Assembly: GCA_030522415.1 (NCBI GenBank)
Contig: CM060107.1
Location: 23,316,571-23,380,570, forward strand
Origin: Channallabes apus
Lineage: Eukaryota > Chordata > Actinopteri > Siluriformes > Clariidae
Reading direction: 5' to 3'
DNA: 64,000 nucleotides
The notes under the pieces were generated by a model. That model saw nothing but the letters and a program-made list of their open reading frames with translations, searched no databases and was not told the DNA's origin. Positions 36,301-49,906 of this stretch are shown here, one piece after another. Numbering within the stretch: position 1 is the stretch's first letter; each line of letters opens with the position of its first letter. Made by a program: the position numbers and the translations under genes.

Positions 36301-39300
36301 TTCATATCGGCCGATATCGATAATTATTGATATTTTTTATGACCCATTTAAAATAAGGACCAGGAGAAGAATATATTATATTTAAACATTTTTATTTTAA
36401 ACTTAACCTTCCTATGATCATAGTCCCATCAGTTATTAAGTCAGAAATGTCAACAACCATGGAAAAATCTAATAATTAAAATGTAAACATAAGTCTAAAG
36501 TCACAATGAACACTTAACAATTATCTCTTAACATTTAAGGTGCAAAATTTAAAGAAAATGTAAGAAATGCTTAATAAAGTGTAATAAAATAGTGCAATGT
36601 GTTTATTATATCAGATGCCTTTAGAGAAAATTACAACAAAAATACAGGTCCTTCTCAAAAAATTAGCATATTGTGATGAAGTTCATTATTTTCTGTAATG
36701 TACTGATAAACATTAGACTTTCATATATTTTAGATTCATTACACACAACTGAAGTAGTTCAAGCCTTTTATTGTTTTAATATTGATGATTGTGGCATACA
36801 GCTCATGAAAACCCAAAATCCCTATCTCAAAAAATTTGCATATTTCATCCGACCAATAAAAGAAAAGTGTTTTGAATACAAAAAAAGTCAACCTTCAAAT
36901 AATTATGTTCAGTTCTGCACTCAATACTTGGTCGGGAATCCTTTTGCAGATTCTTGTGTCTCTCAACTTTCTCTTCACAATATCCCACAGATTCTCTATG
37001 GGGTTCAGGTCAGGAGAGTTGGCAGGCCAATTGAGCACAGTAATACCATGGTCAGTAAACCATTTACCAGTGGTTTTGGCACTGTGAGCAGGTGCCAGGT
37101 CGTGCTGAAAAATGAAATCTTCATCTCCATAAAGCTTTTCAGCAGATGGAAACATGAAGTGCTCCAAAATTTCCTGATAGCTAGCTGCATTGACCCTGCC
37201 CTTAATAAAACACAGTGGACCAACACCAGCAGCTGACATGGCACCCCAGACCATCACTGACTGTGGGTACTTGACACTGGACTTCAGGCATTTTGGCATT
37301 TCCCTCTCCCCAGTCTTCCTCCAGACTCTGGCACATTGATTTCCAAATGACATGCAAAATTTGCAACCTGTAGCCCATTTCCTGCACATGCCTGTACACC
37401 GTGGCTCTGGATGTTTCTACTCCAGACTCAGTCCACTGCTTCCGCAGGTCCCCCAAGGTCTGGAATCTGTCCTTCTCCACAATCTTCCTCAGGACCCGGT
37501 CACCTCTTCTCGTTGTGCAGCGTTTTCTGCCACACTTTTTCCTTCCCACAGACTTCCCACTGAGGTGCCTTGATACAGCACTCTGGGAACAGCCTATTCG
37601 TTCAGAAATTTCTTTCTGTGTCTTACCCTCTTGCTTGAGGGTGTCAATGATGGCCTTCTGGACAGCAGTCAGGTCGGCAGTCTTACCCATGATTGCGGTT
37701 TTGAGTAATGAACCAGGCTGGGAGTTTTTAAAAGCCTCAGGAATCTTTTGCAGGTGTTTAGAGTTAATTAGTTGATTCAGATGATTAGGCTAATAGCTCA
37801 TTTAGAGAACCTTTTCATGATATGCTAATTTTTTGAGATTTTGAGCTGTATGCCACAATCATCAATACTAAAACAATAAAAGGCTTGAACTACTTCAGTT
37901 GTGTGTAATGAATCTAAAATATATGAAAGTCTAATGTTTATCAGTACATTACAGAAAATAATGAACTTCATCACAATATGCAAATTTTTTGAGAAGGACC
38001 TGTATATTGTTTCAATATATTTGAGTTTGATGTTAATTCACTGGCGGGCCACCAGGGGGCAATACCGCGCTGTATACCGGTATACACGGTATGTGTATGT
38101 GTCCATGGAATGCAGTAAAAGAAGAATACCGTCCCCCCCCCCCCCCCCCCCCACCCCCCATTCCTCCGTTTCTTTTCCTCTGGTTCTGATGCAATGACTT
38201 CAATCAATGTTGGGGATACAGTGTTAATGTGCCTGAGAGGCTGCGCTTTCAGAGAACTGAACAGAGAACTGGAGATGGAAGGTTTTTCAAGTCAGATGGG
38301 AGTGGGTCTTCAAATGCACTGCAGGTCTGAAGAATAGAACATCTTTTTTCCCATGTGACTTGAAAAACCTTCCATCTACAGTTAAATATAAATATTAAAA
38401 CTTTGATCATGTTATCTAGTTTAAATTAGTGTTTTAGCTACATAAATAAGACAGTAGGTTCTCTATTCAACCCCTTAAAATTTCATAGCTACTAGGCTAT
38501 TCATTCAAATTCATTAATATAGACAAACATTGTTTTAATGTAATTAAACAAAGCATCTTTTTAATATAATTCTTTTTTGTTTGTTTGTTTCTATTCATTA
38601 AAAAAGTAACTTTTTCTAAATCAAAGTGACACAAACCCTACTCTAAGGCTAATAAATGTATTTTACGATTTGGGACATTATTTAATACAATATTTATTTA
38701 AAAAAAAAGGATTTTTCTATCTCTGTAAATCACACTGCTATACAGTTAAACGAGAGCACTGAATGCTGTCTGTCACTATTTTTAATCATTTATGTTCATA
38801 ACTCTATGGTAGTTAATGCCATATGCACTGTGTAATGTTTTATATAGACAGGTAGGTTTTCCAATTAAAACAGCAACGGCATGATTGTTTTATAAAGTAG
38901 ACTATAGGTTCATAGAGTCTGTATTAAGGGCTTCATGTTCACTAGAGGAAACAGCTGTTGTGATGAGGGTGAACACAGCGAGATTTAACTCATTAATCCC
39001 TCATGACATTTTGTAAACTGTATTTATGAGAAAGGACTGCACTGATGCAGATATAACAATTTATCGGAAAAACACAGACCGTGACTTAATCCTGCCTCTG
39101 TGATGGTGAATTGAAGACCCACTGAAAGACAGTGAGGAGCCGAAGTCTGCCGACACTTTCATATCAATTTTAAAGGGGACGATGCTGGGGGATTAGCAAT
39201 TTGTGTGAAGTTTATGGAGAATTTCTAGGGGGGCTGAGTACAAATGTTAGGGCGGCTAAAGCCCCCCTAAAAATGGCCTAGCGACGCGCTGTCTGTAGCG

Positions 39301-42300
39301 CTGATGTATACTTAAGACATGCTGTCAATCAAAAAGGGGTCCCGCTGTTTAAACAGCTCCTCCAATCATCATGCAGCAGCCCAGTGTCCTGTCCCGCCCA
39401 CTGCTCCATTCACTCCCAGAGAAGCCGAGCGTCCGTGGAAGTGACGATTTTGGTGCATTTATCCAATTACCGTCCAGCTTTTCTGCAGTGAAAAAAGCTA
39501 GTCTGTGCTTCGCCATAGCGCTCCAGTGAAGCTGGGCTTCAGGGGGATGGTTTAACGTGCTGTGCTGCACGGAAAAGTATGACAAGAAAATCGCGTCAAA
39601 CAATCTACAATAAATACCTGATTCTGAACAAGCTAGTCATGAACTTGAATGCGTTCTAGCACACTTTTATTAAAACCAATATAAATACGACAGTGCATAT
39701 ATGAGCATTTATTTTCTGACATAGTAGGGGAAGCTGAGCTTCCCTTGTAGTCTTAGAGCAGCCGCCACTGGTCAGCATAGATTTTATCACTGGTATGGTG
39801 CATGAGAGCAGTGTTGCACATCTGTAGATTAACAATCTTAAATACTAACTGAGCAGTTAGTCATCTGTATGATAAAAATGTTATTCGATTGCAGGTTCCC
39901 TATAAACAAAACAGTTAATTTAAAAATACTGGCAATTAAATTATTAGATGTTAATGTTTGGTACCGTAACTGAGAAAATATTTGAACTAAAATGATCTAA
40001 ATATCTATTTTCAAACTACTGAGTAGGGCTGCACGATATTAGGAACATATGCGATATGCGATATTGTTGTTGAATACTGCGATAACGATATTTCTTGCGA
40101 TATAACATTTCCCTAGAGAAGTGCATTTTTTTATTATTATTATTGCCTATTTTTTTTATTATTTATTTATATGTAATGATTATACTAAAATAAACAGGTA
40201 ATAGATATTCGTCTGATGTAATTAAATCTAATTCAGGCTAAAAAGAAACTATATGTCAAGGAAGTAGCAAATATTTAGACTTCAAAACACTATGAATGAC
40301 TTAAACCCCTCAGCAGATATTCTGATTTCTGGTTTGGTGTTACTATAAACCTGCCAACACAATATGAATTAATTTCAAACGTTACTTTTTATTTACATGT
40401 AACCGTACACTCATCAATAGTGTCTTAAAACAAGAGCATATTTTAAACTAAATATTCTCTTTGGCTTGCCTGTTTTTATTTTTTTAATAAAAATTATTAA
40501 ACAAAAATTAAATTTAAAAAATACTATTTGTCACACACACACGCACACACACACACACACACACACTCGCTCCGCAACCGGCACTAGGACCCGGAAGTAA
40601 TGCGGGCGCGAACCCGGAAGTACAAGAGGAGTAAACAAAGCATTGCATACAGCTTAGTCACTGAGTTCGCCATGTCGATTTCTGATTCGAGTGTGTGTCT
40701 ATAGGACGCGGGTTAAATGTGTGTTTTTCCCTTGCTCCCCTTCTGTGAGAGTCCTTAAACTAATTCGCGTGGTTATCCTGCCTACTCGCTTGCTTCCGCG
40801 TTTGGGTTTACCGTCTATAAAGGGCTAACGGCTAATCGCGGCTAACGGCTAATTGCGGCTAACGGCTAATAGCGGCTAACGGATAATCGCTAAGTCTTCT
40901 GATCATCCGGGCTTAATTTGCGACAGAATGAAGTATAAAGATATAAATAATATAAAAGTAAGGGCCCATCTGATTGGTCAAATTTGGATACACAAATGCT
41001 TGGCACATAAAGTATTTATCGCAACTCCTTGCGATATGGTTATCGCGCATGCCATTATCGCGATAACGATATTTTTTCGATATATCGTGCAGCCCTACTA
41101 CTGAAACGACATCAATTTAACAAAGCACAGTCATGTGTGCTGATTTCAGAATAACCTACAATGGCATACCATAAATAAGGCCAAGATGAAGCTTAACTCA
41201 TCATTAACGTTAACTGAGCTAACATCCCATACTGGAACGATTAAAGCATTACCTTTAAAAAGGGTAGTAATAAGGAATATACAGTATGACACAATTTCTA
41301 TAACTCCAATAAGTTGGAGTGCAGGGTCAGCTGTGATATGTGCTTTAGAAAATTGCAATATGAATCGAATCAGCACCTACTTTTTACAGCACCTAATATT
41401 GTATTCGGGTGATACCTGTTGAAACCAATTCCTGGTAATCTTAAGCCTTATCCACAGTAGAAGTATGCCAGTACTTCTAGTACTGCCGATAATTTGTTAT
41501 CAGAGAGGAATTTGGACTTTGGGCAAAAATAATAGCAAAAAATTAACTACTGAGATCAAAAACCACTGCACGCCTGTTATATGTAATGCTGTGAAAAAGT
41601 ATTTGCCCCATATAAATATTTTTAAAACATTTCTTTGCCTATTTTTCACACTTAAATAGTTCATCAAGCTAATTTTTGTATTGCACAAAGCTAACCCTAG
41701 TTTTTGAGCCGTTCAGAGGCCATTCAGTGGACCTGCTGGTGTGTTTGATTATTGTCCTGCTGCAAAACCTCAATAAGACTGGACTTATGCAAGCAGCCCC
41801 AGACCCTTTTTTCCCAGTCTCTTTCTTATTGTTGAATCATGAACACTGACCTTAACTGAGGCAAGTTTTTTAGATATTGTTCTGGGTTCATTTATGAGCT
41901 CCTTGATGAGTCGTTATTGTGGTCTTGGACTAATTTTGGTAGGTAATCTTGGTCTCCTCATGGTTTACTGGAGAAACGGCTTTGTAACCCTTTCCAGACT
42001 GATGAACGTCAGTTACTTTGTATCTTATCTGTTCTTGAATTTCTTTAGATCATGGTATGATGTGTTGCCAGACCTCCCCAATGAATGAAATCATTTAAAA
42101 ACTGCATTTTTTACTTAATTGGGTTATTTTTGTGTAATAATAAAATTAGTTTGATGATCTGAATCATTTAAGTGTGACAATTATGCAAAAAAAAAAACAC
42201 TCAGGAAAGTCTGAAAATAATTGTTTTTTTACAGGACTGAATATGTATTTTATATAGCACAATGTCAGTTTACAATGAACTTAAAGCGCTTAGGTTATTT

Positions 42301-45300
42301 TGTTTATAGCATTAAAAATTTCAAGGTTCAGGCTTGGGATTTGCAGCCAAAAGCAAACTGATCCTGTAGAAAACAAGTAGTTTTATCGCTTGGTCTGATT
42401 CACGAGAAACAAATAAAATCAGTTATACTGGTGAAGTGTAATGAAGCGTAAACTTCTGTTTAATATAGAACACTTTATTTGTATTTTTAAATCCAGATTA
42501 AAAGATTAAATACCGATTTTTGCAGTCCCTCTTTTTTTATTTTATTTAATACACTTTAATAATTTGTTGTGTTGATGCAGTGGGTATTGTTTCCCAGCTC
42601 CAGGGTCCTCGGTTCAATCGTGAGTTTGGGTAATTGAATATTATGGAGTTTCGCATGTACTCCATGTTTCTGTATATATTCCCTCCAGTATCTCCTAAAT
42701 TACAACTAGGTTTCTCCTCTGCCCATGTGCATAGAATAGGTTCGAGATATTTTTTAATCAGTGTGTTATGTTTATATCTAGCTTGTGTCATTGTCCATAG
42801 TTTCAGTATATAATTTATTTTCTCTTTATAGGTTTTAATGACCATACTCTGGCTGACTCATTTGGTGCAGGTGTTTCCCCAGTACCAGTTGCTGTGACCA
42901 GTGTAGATAGATCCACCCAGGCTGACCTGAAAAATCCTTAGTATTTCAGCAGGTTCCGTCAGAGGAAGCGACGTCGGACAGTATTCCAATTGACTTGTAA
43001 TTCTAGAGGCATTTTTAACAGGCTTTAAAAGCCATGATCATTTTATTTGTCTGTCCAGGCGGAGTGGTTTTAAATTACAGCAGCAATCATGTAATAGTTT
43101 TGTGTGTTTATGTTTAGAAGGTAGCATAGAAATTCTATTTCTCCAAACACAAAGTTAAAAACTTTCTTGCACTGTTGGTGTAGGCCATCAAAACTTCTAA
43201 AATTTTTGTCAAACTACAGAGAACAACTAACTGGTCAAGAGCTTGAGGTGCTGTTATCGTATATAGAATAACCTACAATGACATACCATAAATAAGGCCA
43301 AAATGAAGCTTAACTCATCATTAACGTTAACTGAGCTAACATCAAGTACTGGAACTATTAAAGTATTACTTTAAGTCACCTTTAAAACGGGTAGTAATAA
43401 GGAATATACTCCATGACATAATTTCTCATAAATATCACATAATTTCTCGTAAATGAGGCGTAAAAATTATAACATTTTGTCCGAAAACACAGTGAAACTA
43501 AGCTACAATAATTCGTTTGAACGGTGCAAACCGTGGCCATGTTTGGGCCTTTCCAGGAGTTCCTGAGAGCCCAAAATTTCACATGTGGAGCAGGAAGTCA
43601 AATCATGTCCCCAGCCTACTGAGAAAACTTTGTACCTTGATTATATAAAGGTAAAACTGGTGAAATGCTGGGATAAGTGCATTATTGTATGCAATATGAG
43701 AGTTTTTACTCACATAACCGTGTTCTTTTATTCTGCACAGTCAAAAGTTCCTGTTTTACTTGAAAGCCTGTCGTAATATAAACCAGAGTATTATTGTTGA
43801 CTGGATATAACAGCTAGTATTTAGAAGACAGGGATGTCTGGTGGTGAGTGTTATAATTCCTGTCTATACTATGTTATGAACCCAGTAATAATTTTATAAT
43901 TCGAAAGTATACATCCGTGGGCACGAGTTAAGTACTATAAGTACTACTGTATAACAGGTCATCTGACTTCATAATAAGAATTTGATAATGTACTGTATGT
44001 TATAATGGATGAAGAATCTTCCATTAGTTAGATGTACATTATAATGTCATGAATTCCTTTATATATCCCCACTTGTTAGGAAGACGGAGTGCAGGGTCAG
44101 CTGTGATATGTGCTTTAGAAAATTGCAATATGAATCGAATCAGCACCTACTTTTGATAATATTGTATTCGGGTGATACCTGTAACCTTAAGCCTTATCCA
44201 CAGTAGAAGTATGCCAGTACTTCTAGTACTGGCGATAATTTATCAGAGAGGAATTTGGACTTTGTGCAAAAATAATAGCAAAACATTAACTACTGAGATC
44301 AAAAACCACTGCACGCCTGTTATATGTAATGCTGTGAAAAAGTATTTGCCCCATATTGATATTTTAAAAACTTTTCTTTGCCTATTTTTCACACTTACAT
44401 AGTTCATCAAGCTAATTTTTGTATTGCACGTATTTTTTACTTAATTGGGTTATTTTTGTGTAATAATAAAATTAGTTTGATGATCTGAATCATTTAAGTG
44501 TGACAAAGAACAGATAAGAACAAAAAAAAAAAACACTCAGGAAAGTCTGAAAATAATTGTTTTTTTACAGGACTGAATATGTATTTTATATAGCACAATG
44601 TCAGTTTACAATGAACTTAAAGCGCTTAGGTTATTTTGTTTATAGCATTAAAAATTTCAAGGTTCAGGCTTGGGATTTGCAGCCAAAAGCAAACTGATCC
44701 TGTAGAAAACAAGTAGTTTTATCTCTTGGTCTGATTCACGAGAAACAAATAAAATCAGTTATACTGGTGAAGTGTAATGAAGCGTAAACTTCTGTTTAAT
44801 ATAGAACACTTTATTTTTATTTTTAAATCCAGATTAAAAGATTAAATACCGATTTTTGCAGTCCCTCTTTTTTTATTTATTTATTTAATACACTTTAATA
44901 ATTTGTTGTGTTGATGCAGTGGGTATTGTTTCCCAGCTCCAGGGTCCTCGGTTCAATCGTGAGTTTGGATAATTGAATATTATGGAGTTTCGCATGTACT
45001 CCATGTTTCCGTATATATTCCCTCCAGTTTCTCCTAAATTACAACTAGGTTTCTCCTCTGCCCATGTGCATAGAATAGGTTCGAGATATTTTTTAATCAG
45101 TGTGTTATGTTTTATATCTAGCTTGTGTCATTGTCCATAGTTTCAGTATATAATATATTTTCTCTTTATAGGTTTTAATGACCATACTCTGGCTGATTCA
45201 TCTGGTGCAGGTGTTTCCCCAGTACCAGTTGCTGTGACCAGTGTAGATAGATCCACCCAGGCTGACCTGAAAAATCCTAAGTATTCCAGCAGGTTCCGTC

Positions 45301-48106
45301 AGAGGAAGCGACGTCGGACAGTACGAGCAGGCAGTGGTGCAAGGTTGCTGGAAAAGGCATTGGCGAGTTTTATAAACTGGCAGCGAGTCATGGAGGAGAG
45401 ATATGTCTCTCTAGAGGAAATGAGGCTCCATAAGGAGGCACGAGCTGAGAGGCAGAGAGAGCAACAGGAAGATAGACGGGTTCAGCAGGAAAGGGATCAT
45501 GAGCTGCGTCTCATTTCCTTACTCACTGGGGCCTTTGGTGCAGCCAGAGGCACAGCAGAGCAAGGAAGCAGCAACACTGTAACCTCTGACCACAGTGCTA
45601 CAGTGTCAGAGCTGACATTACTCTCTGTGCCTCCGCCTTTATCACCTGACCCTCCCACGCTCCCAGCTCTATCCAGCATCCAGGGAAAAAGCAACCACAG
45701 AATCCTTGACTCTAATGCAGTTATGTCTGTGCCTCCCCAGTCGACATTTGTTCCCAGGATTCTGAAGGATAATCAGAGAGCTGAGTGTGGTTCAACAGCA
45801 TCTGATATGCGGCTCAGTTCTTCAGGTCCAGGTCCTGGTGCCTCCTCACTACCCTTTATTCCCAACCTGCTACAGGGTGATCAAACACCCCAGCACAGCA
45901 ATTATTTGTCCCGCAGGGGTAACAGAATTCGGCAGCATCAAGGAATTTTGCAGGAGGGCTTCAGGCAGTACCATGCCAACAAGTATGATGAGAACAGTAA
46001 CCCTGATGTTAGTAGCACATAAACGACACCTTCTTTAGATTCAAATACTTTGCTTGCACATATGTGCAGTTGATTAAAGACTAATCTCTGAAATGCATCA
46101 CTGGAAATGAAATGTATAATTATACCTTAGAATCTGACTTTATTTGCCTTTTTTTGCCCCATGTGACTTAATGACTAACTGCTAAAAAATATACAGTTAA
46201 AGTTATTTATGTTTAACTAGCTATACTGTACATTATATGTATAATGCTTGACAAGGATGTAAACCTTATGGTTAAACCAGTAAGATTACATAACCGTTAT
46301 ATAGAACCATTTGCAAAGAACACACACACACACACACACACACACAAGCAAGTAATATTAATTGTTTTCTCTCTTTTAGGGCATTATAAATTTGGGAACA
46401 AGTGAGAACAAGCTATGCTTTGATCTTCTGGAGAAACGGGTAAGGCATTTTGACTGCAACTCTACCTTCATTTACTTTAGATACTCCTTAGTTTTATTAG
46501 TGGATCATTTTTACTTTTACTCTGCTACATTTTGCAACAAATATTTTTACTTTATACTTCACTACATTTCTGCATGGTGTTGCGTTACATGACCAGAGTG
46601 ATGTTTAGGCGGTAATATGTCGATTATTATGCATAATTGCATGATGCTTAGTCATGTAGCTTGTGTAATCAGAAGAGGAGATGGTTGATCACCTTTAGAG
46701 TGAGAGAGCGAGAGAGGGAGACTCTTTTACGACTCTTATGACCTAAATCCTAATGTGGGCTAATACAAGCTCAGTACAATTGATGTTTAAGTAAATCTGA
46801 AGTGAAATACTTTAGTATTTTACCCAAGAAGAATTGAAAATGGAGAACTTTTACTTTTACCAAAGTAACATTTAACATAGGTTTCTAAACTTTTACTCAA
46901 GTAAAGGATTTGTGTACTTTACCCTGCTATTGCTTAAGACATACAAATCAATGAAAGGAAAAATGTAGGGTTTTGAGCTCACATAGGACACCAGAGCTTC
47001 AATACAGATTCTTTGGAACGGTACTCGAGGAATAAATATAATTATTCTAATATATATCGCTTCAAATGGCAGTGGTAGCTCATAGGGGCTAAGGCACTGA
47101 GTTACTGATGGGAAGATCTGTGGTTTGATTCCCATCTCTACCAAGTTGCCATTGTTGGGCCCTTGAGCACAGCCCTTAAAGGGGACATACAGTCTCAATT
47201 TTGCATAGGTTAATATGATTCTTTAGGGTCCTAATGAAAAGTTTGTAATATACTTTAATTAAAAATTCTCAATTGTTGTGTTAAAAAAAAAACATTACTT
47301 TTGCCTGGTAAAAAAGTAGCTCTGTTCTCAGCAACCTATTTCAGTACATGCTCCTTTAAATGTTAATGACCTCTACTGAACCCGCCCCCCAGGTCTGTGG
47401 GGCGTGTCTTCACAGTACAGGTGGGGTATAGCTTTGACAACAGTTAAAAATATTTAAAAAACAGTTTAAAATAATTTTACATGATGTTAGAATTATTTTA
47501 TATATAAAGGAGTTATTTCTACTCTCTTGCTCTCTTCCTCATAGATCTGATATTAACGTATTAAATCTTCCCTGCTGCTATCTTCCTGTCTCCTCTTGCA
47601 TCTGTTCATTCACGCTCACCTTCCCATACTCTGTCTCTCTCTCTCCCCCTCTCTCCGTCTCTCTCTCTCCCCCTCTGTCTCCTTCCACCTCTCTATCTTC
47701 CTCTCCTTTGATTCAAATAAAAATTTTATTTGTCACATACACAGTCATACACAGTATGATATGCAGTGAAATGCTTATACGACAGCCAGTGACCTTAAAA
47801 AGAAAATAAAAGCTTATACGTAAGGAATAAGTATCAATAAAAAGAAATACTAAAGAAAATACATTTAACGAGTAAAATAAACTGTACAGATAAGGGCATA
47901 ATAAAAATATTACAAAATATAGGGGAAATATATATATATAATTTTACATGTGAATCTGGTTGTAAAACTTTTTTGAGTTCCCAGACCGGGAATCGAACTC
48001 GGGCCGCTGCGCCGAGAGCGCCGTATGCTAACCACTAGACCACGAGGGATTAATGGCTAGCTGGGAAATGCCGGGTATTCAACCCACGACCTTATACACG
48101 CGAAGC

Positions 48107-48140
<34 letters not shown>

Positions 48141-49832
48141 ACTGAGTCTCTCCTGGTGTCAGAAAAGCTTACTGAAGCACAGCGCACTCGCCTTGTCTAC
48201 TACGCAACTTTAGAAAAACTTTATAAATATGTAGAGCAAAAAAAGCATGTACCTTGAGCGGGAAACGAACCCAGGGCTACCGCGTGAGAGCGCAGAATCC
48301 TAACCACTAGACCACCGGGTACTAATGTCTAGCTCATGGAGATGCCGGGTATTCAACCTAGGACATCATACACGCGAAGCATTGTGTGTGTGTGTGTGTG
48401 TGTGTTTGACTGAGTCTCTCCTGGTGTCAGAAAAGCTTACCGAAGCATAGTGCACTCGCCTCGTCTACTACGCAACTTTGGAAAAACTTTATAAATATGT
48501 AGTGCAAAAAAAGCATGTAACTTGAGCAGGAATCAAACCCGGGTCTCCCACGTGAGAGCGCGGAATCCTAACCACTAGACCACCGCACTACACCAAAAAA
48601 CTGCGCACCTCACTCGTGTAGGCGTCATTTTGCTCCAGCGTAGAAAAACAATGGCCGACAAGTTCTTCTAACTCGGGGCGTGTCTTTGCTAAAACACCAG
48701 TGTCAATCAACTATAGTGGGAGAGGCCTCTGTCGGTGTGATGTCACACCGACAGGCTTTTGAGATTGGCCTGATTTCAGAAGGGGCATCTTATTTTAATA
48801 AATTAAAAGAAAATCGCTGGGCGGCTCTTTATCATTGTAGAGTGGTTGTGTACACACTCTCCTAACACACATTTCAGTCCAAACAGCTTGAAAAAGTCCA
48901 TGTAGCACCGTATGTCAACTTTAACTCTATCTGCTCCAGGGGTGCTGCATCATGGCTGAAGATGTCCGAAGAAAGAATTTCACTGTGCTGTAATGTATAT
49001 CTGACAAATAAAGGCTTAACTTAATTTAAACAATTGGTGATGCATTGTTTAAAACACAATTAAAAAACTTCCTCCAAGTGTTTGATTAGATTGAAATCCA
49101 AGGATATTGTATTCATCCTTATCAAATAATGCTCTGTGGAAGGGGCAGAGACTTCCTGGAAGAGACCACTTTTATAAGGATTGAAATGTTGCTTTACAAG
49201 AAAAATTGATCACTCAGAATTCTAATTGAAATGCAGTAGCCGAGCTCAATAAGTGGACTCAACCATGCTTCTTGCAATGTCACTGTCCCTGTTTAATTCA
49301 TCACTGTTCATGCAGCAGAATCAATGTTAGTTAGTGCAGTGATGTTTCAGCTTAAAGTAGGCAAATGTTTCTTATCTATTTCTGGTCTTTCTTTTTTTTT
49401 TTTTCAGCTGACACAGCCTGACATGCTCTATGTGGATTCTTGCCTGCTGCAGTACCCGGACTGGAAGGGCCATCACTTGTGCGAAAACAGTCTTATGAGA
49501 ACTTTTCATGCATATTAAATTAAACCTAATCAGCATATTGGGTTTGCTGATTAAGTGAAAAATATGAATAATTGAACTTCCTTATCAGCAAAGAGCCATC
49601 ATCCCTTTCATTTCATAAGAATAAGATTATTAAGTGTACTGAATGAATTCTCATTTCCACAGCCTCAGAGAGGACGTTGCAAAGTTCCTGTCAGAATATT
49701 GTCATGCTCCAAAGCCTCTAAGAGCCGACAACGTGAGTTTCTTTTCAAGAATTTAGCAGCATCAGCAAAATGTGCTGTTATGGTTATACTTAGAACTTAG
49801 CTTTCCCCTGAAGAACTGACAGAAATGATGTG

Positions 49833-49906
<74 letters not shown>

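Noticed and set aside
39349..39603. 84-codon minus-strand frame
   Set aside because: In repeat-rich intron sequence with no homologue recognised and no splice context.
47979..48589. Three functional tRNA-Glu genes
   Set aside because: Stem mismatches in copy 1 and 6-nt anticodon loops in copies 2 and 3; better described as tRNA-derived repeats.
47979..48595. CRISPR-like array
   Set aside because: Only three long units with tRNA-like cores in an animal genome; not short direct repeats with unique spacers.
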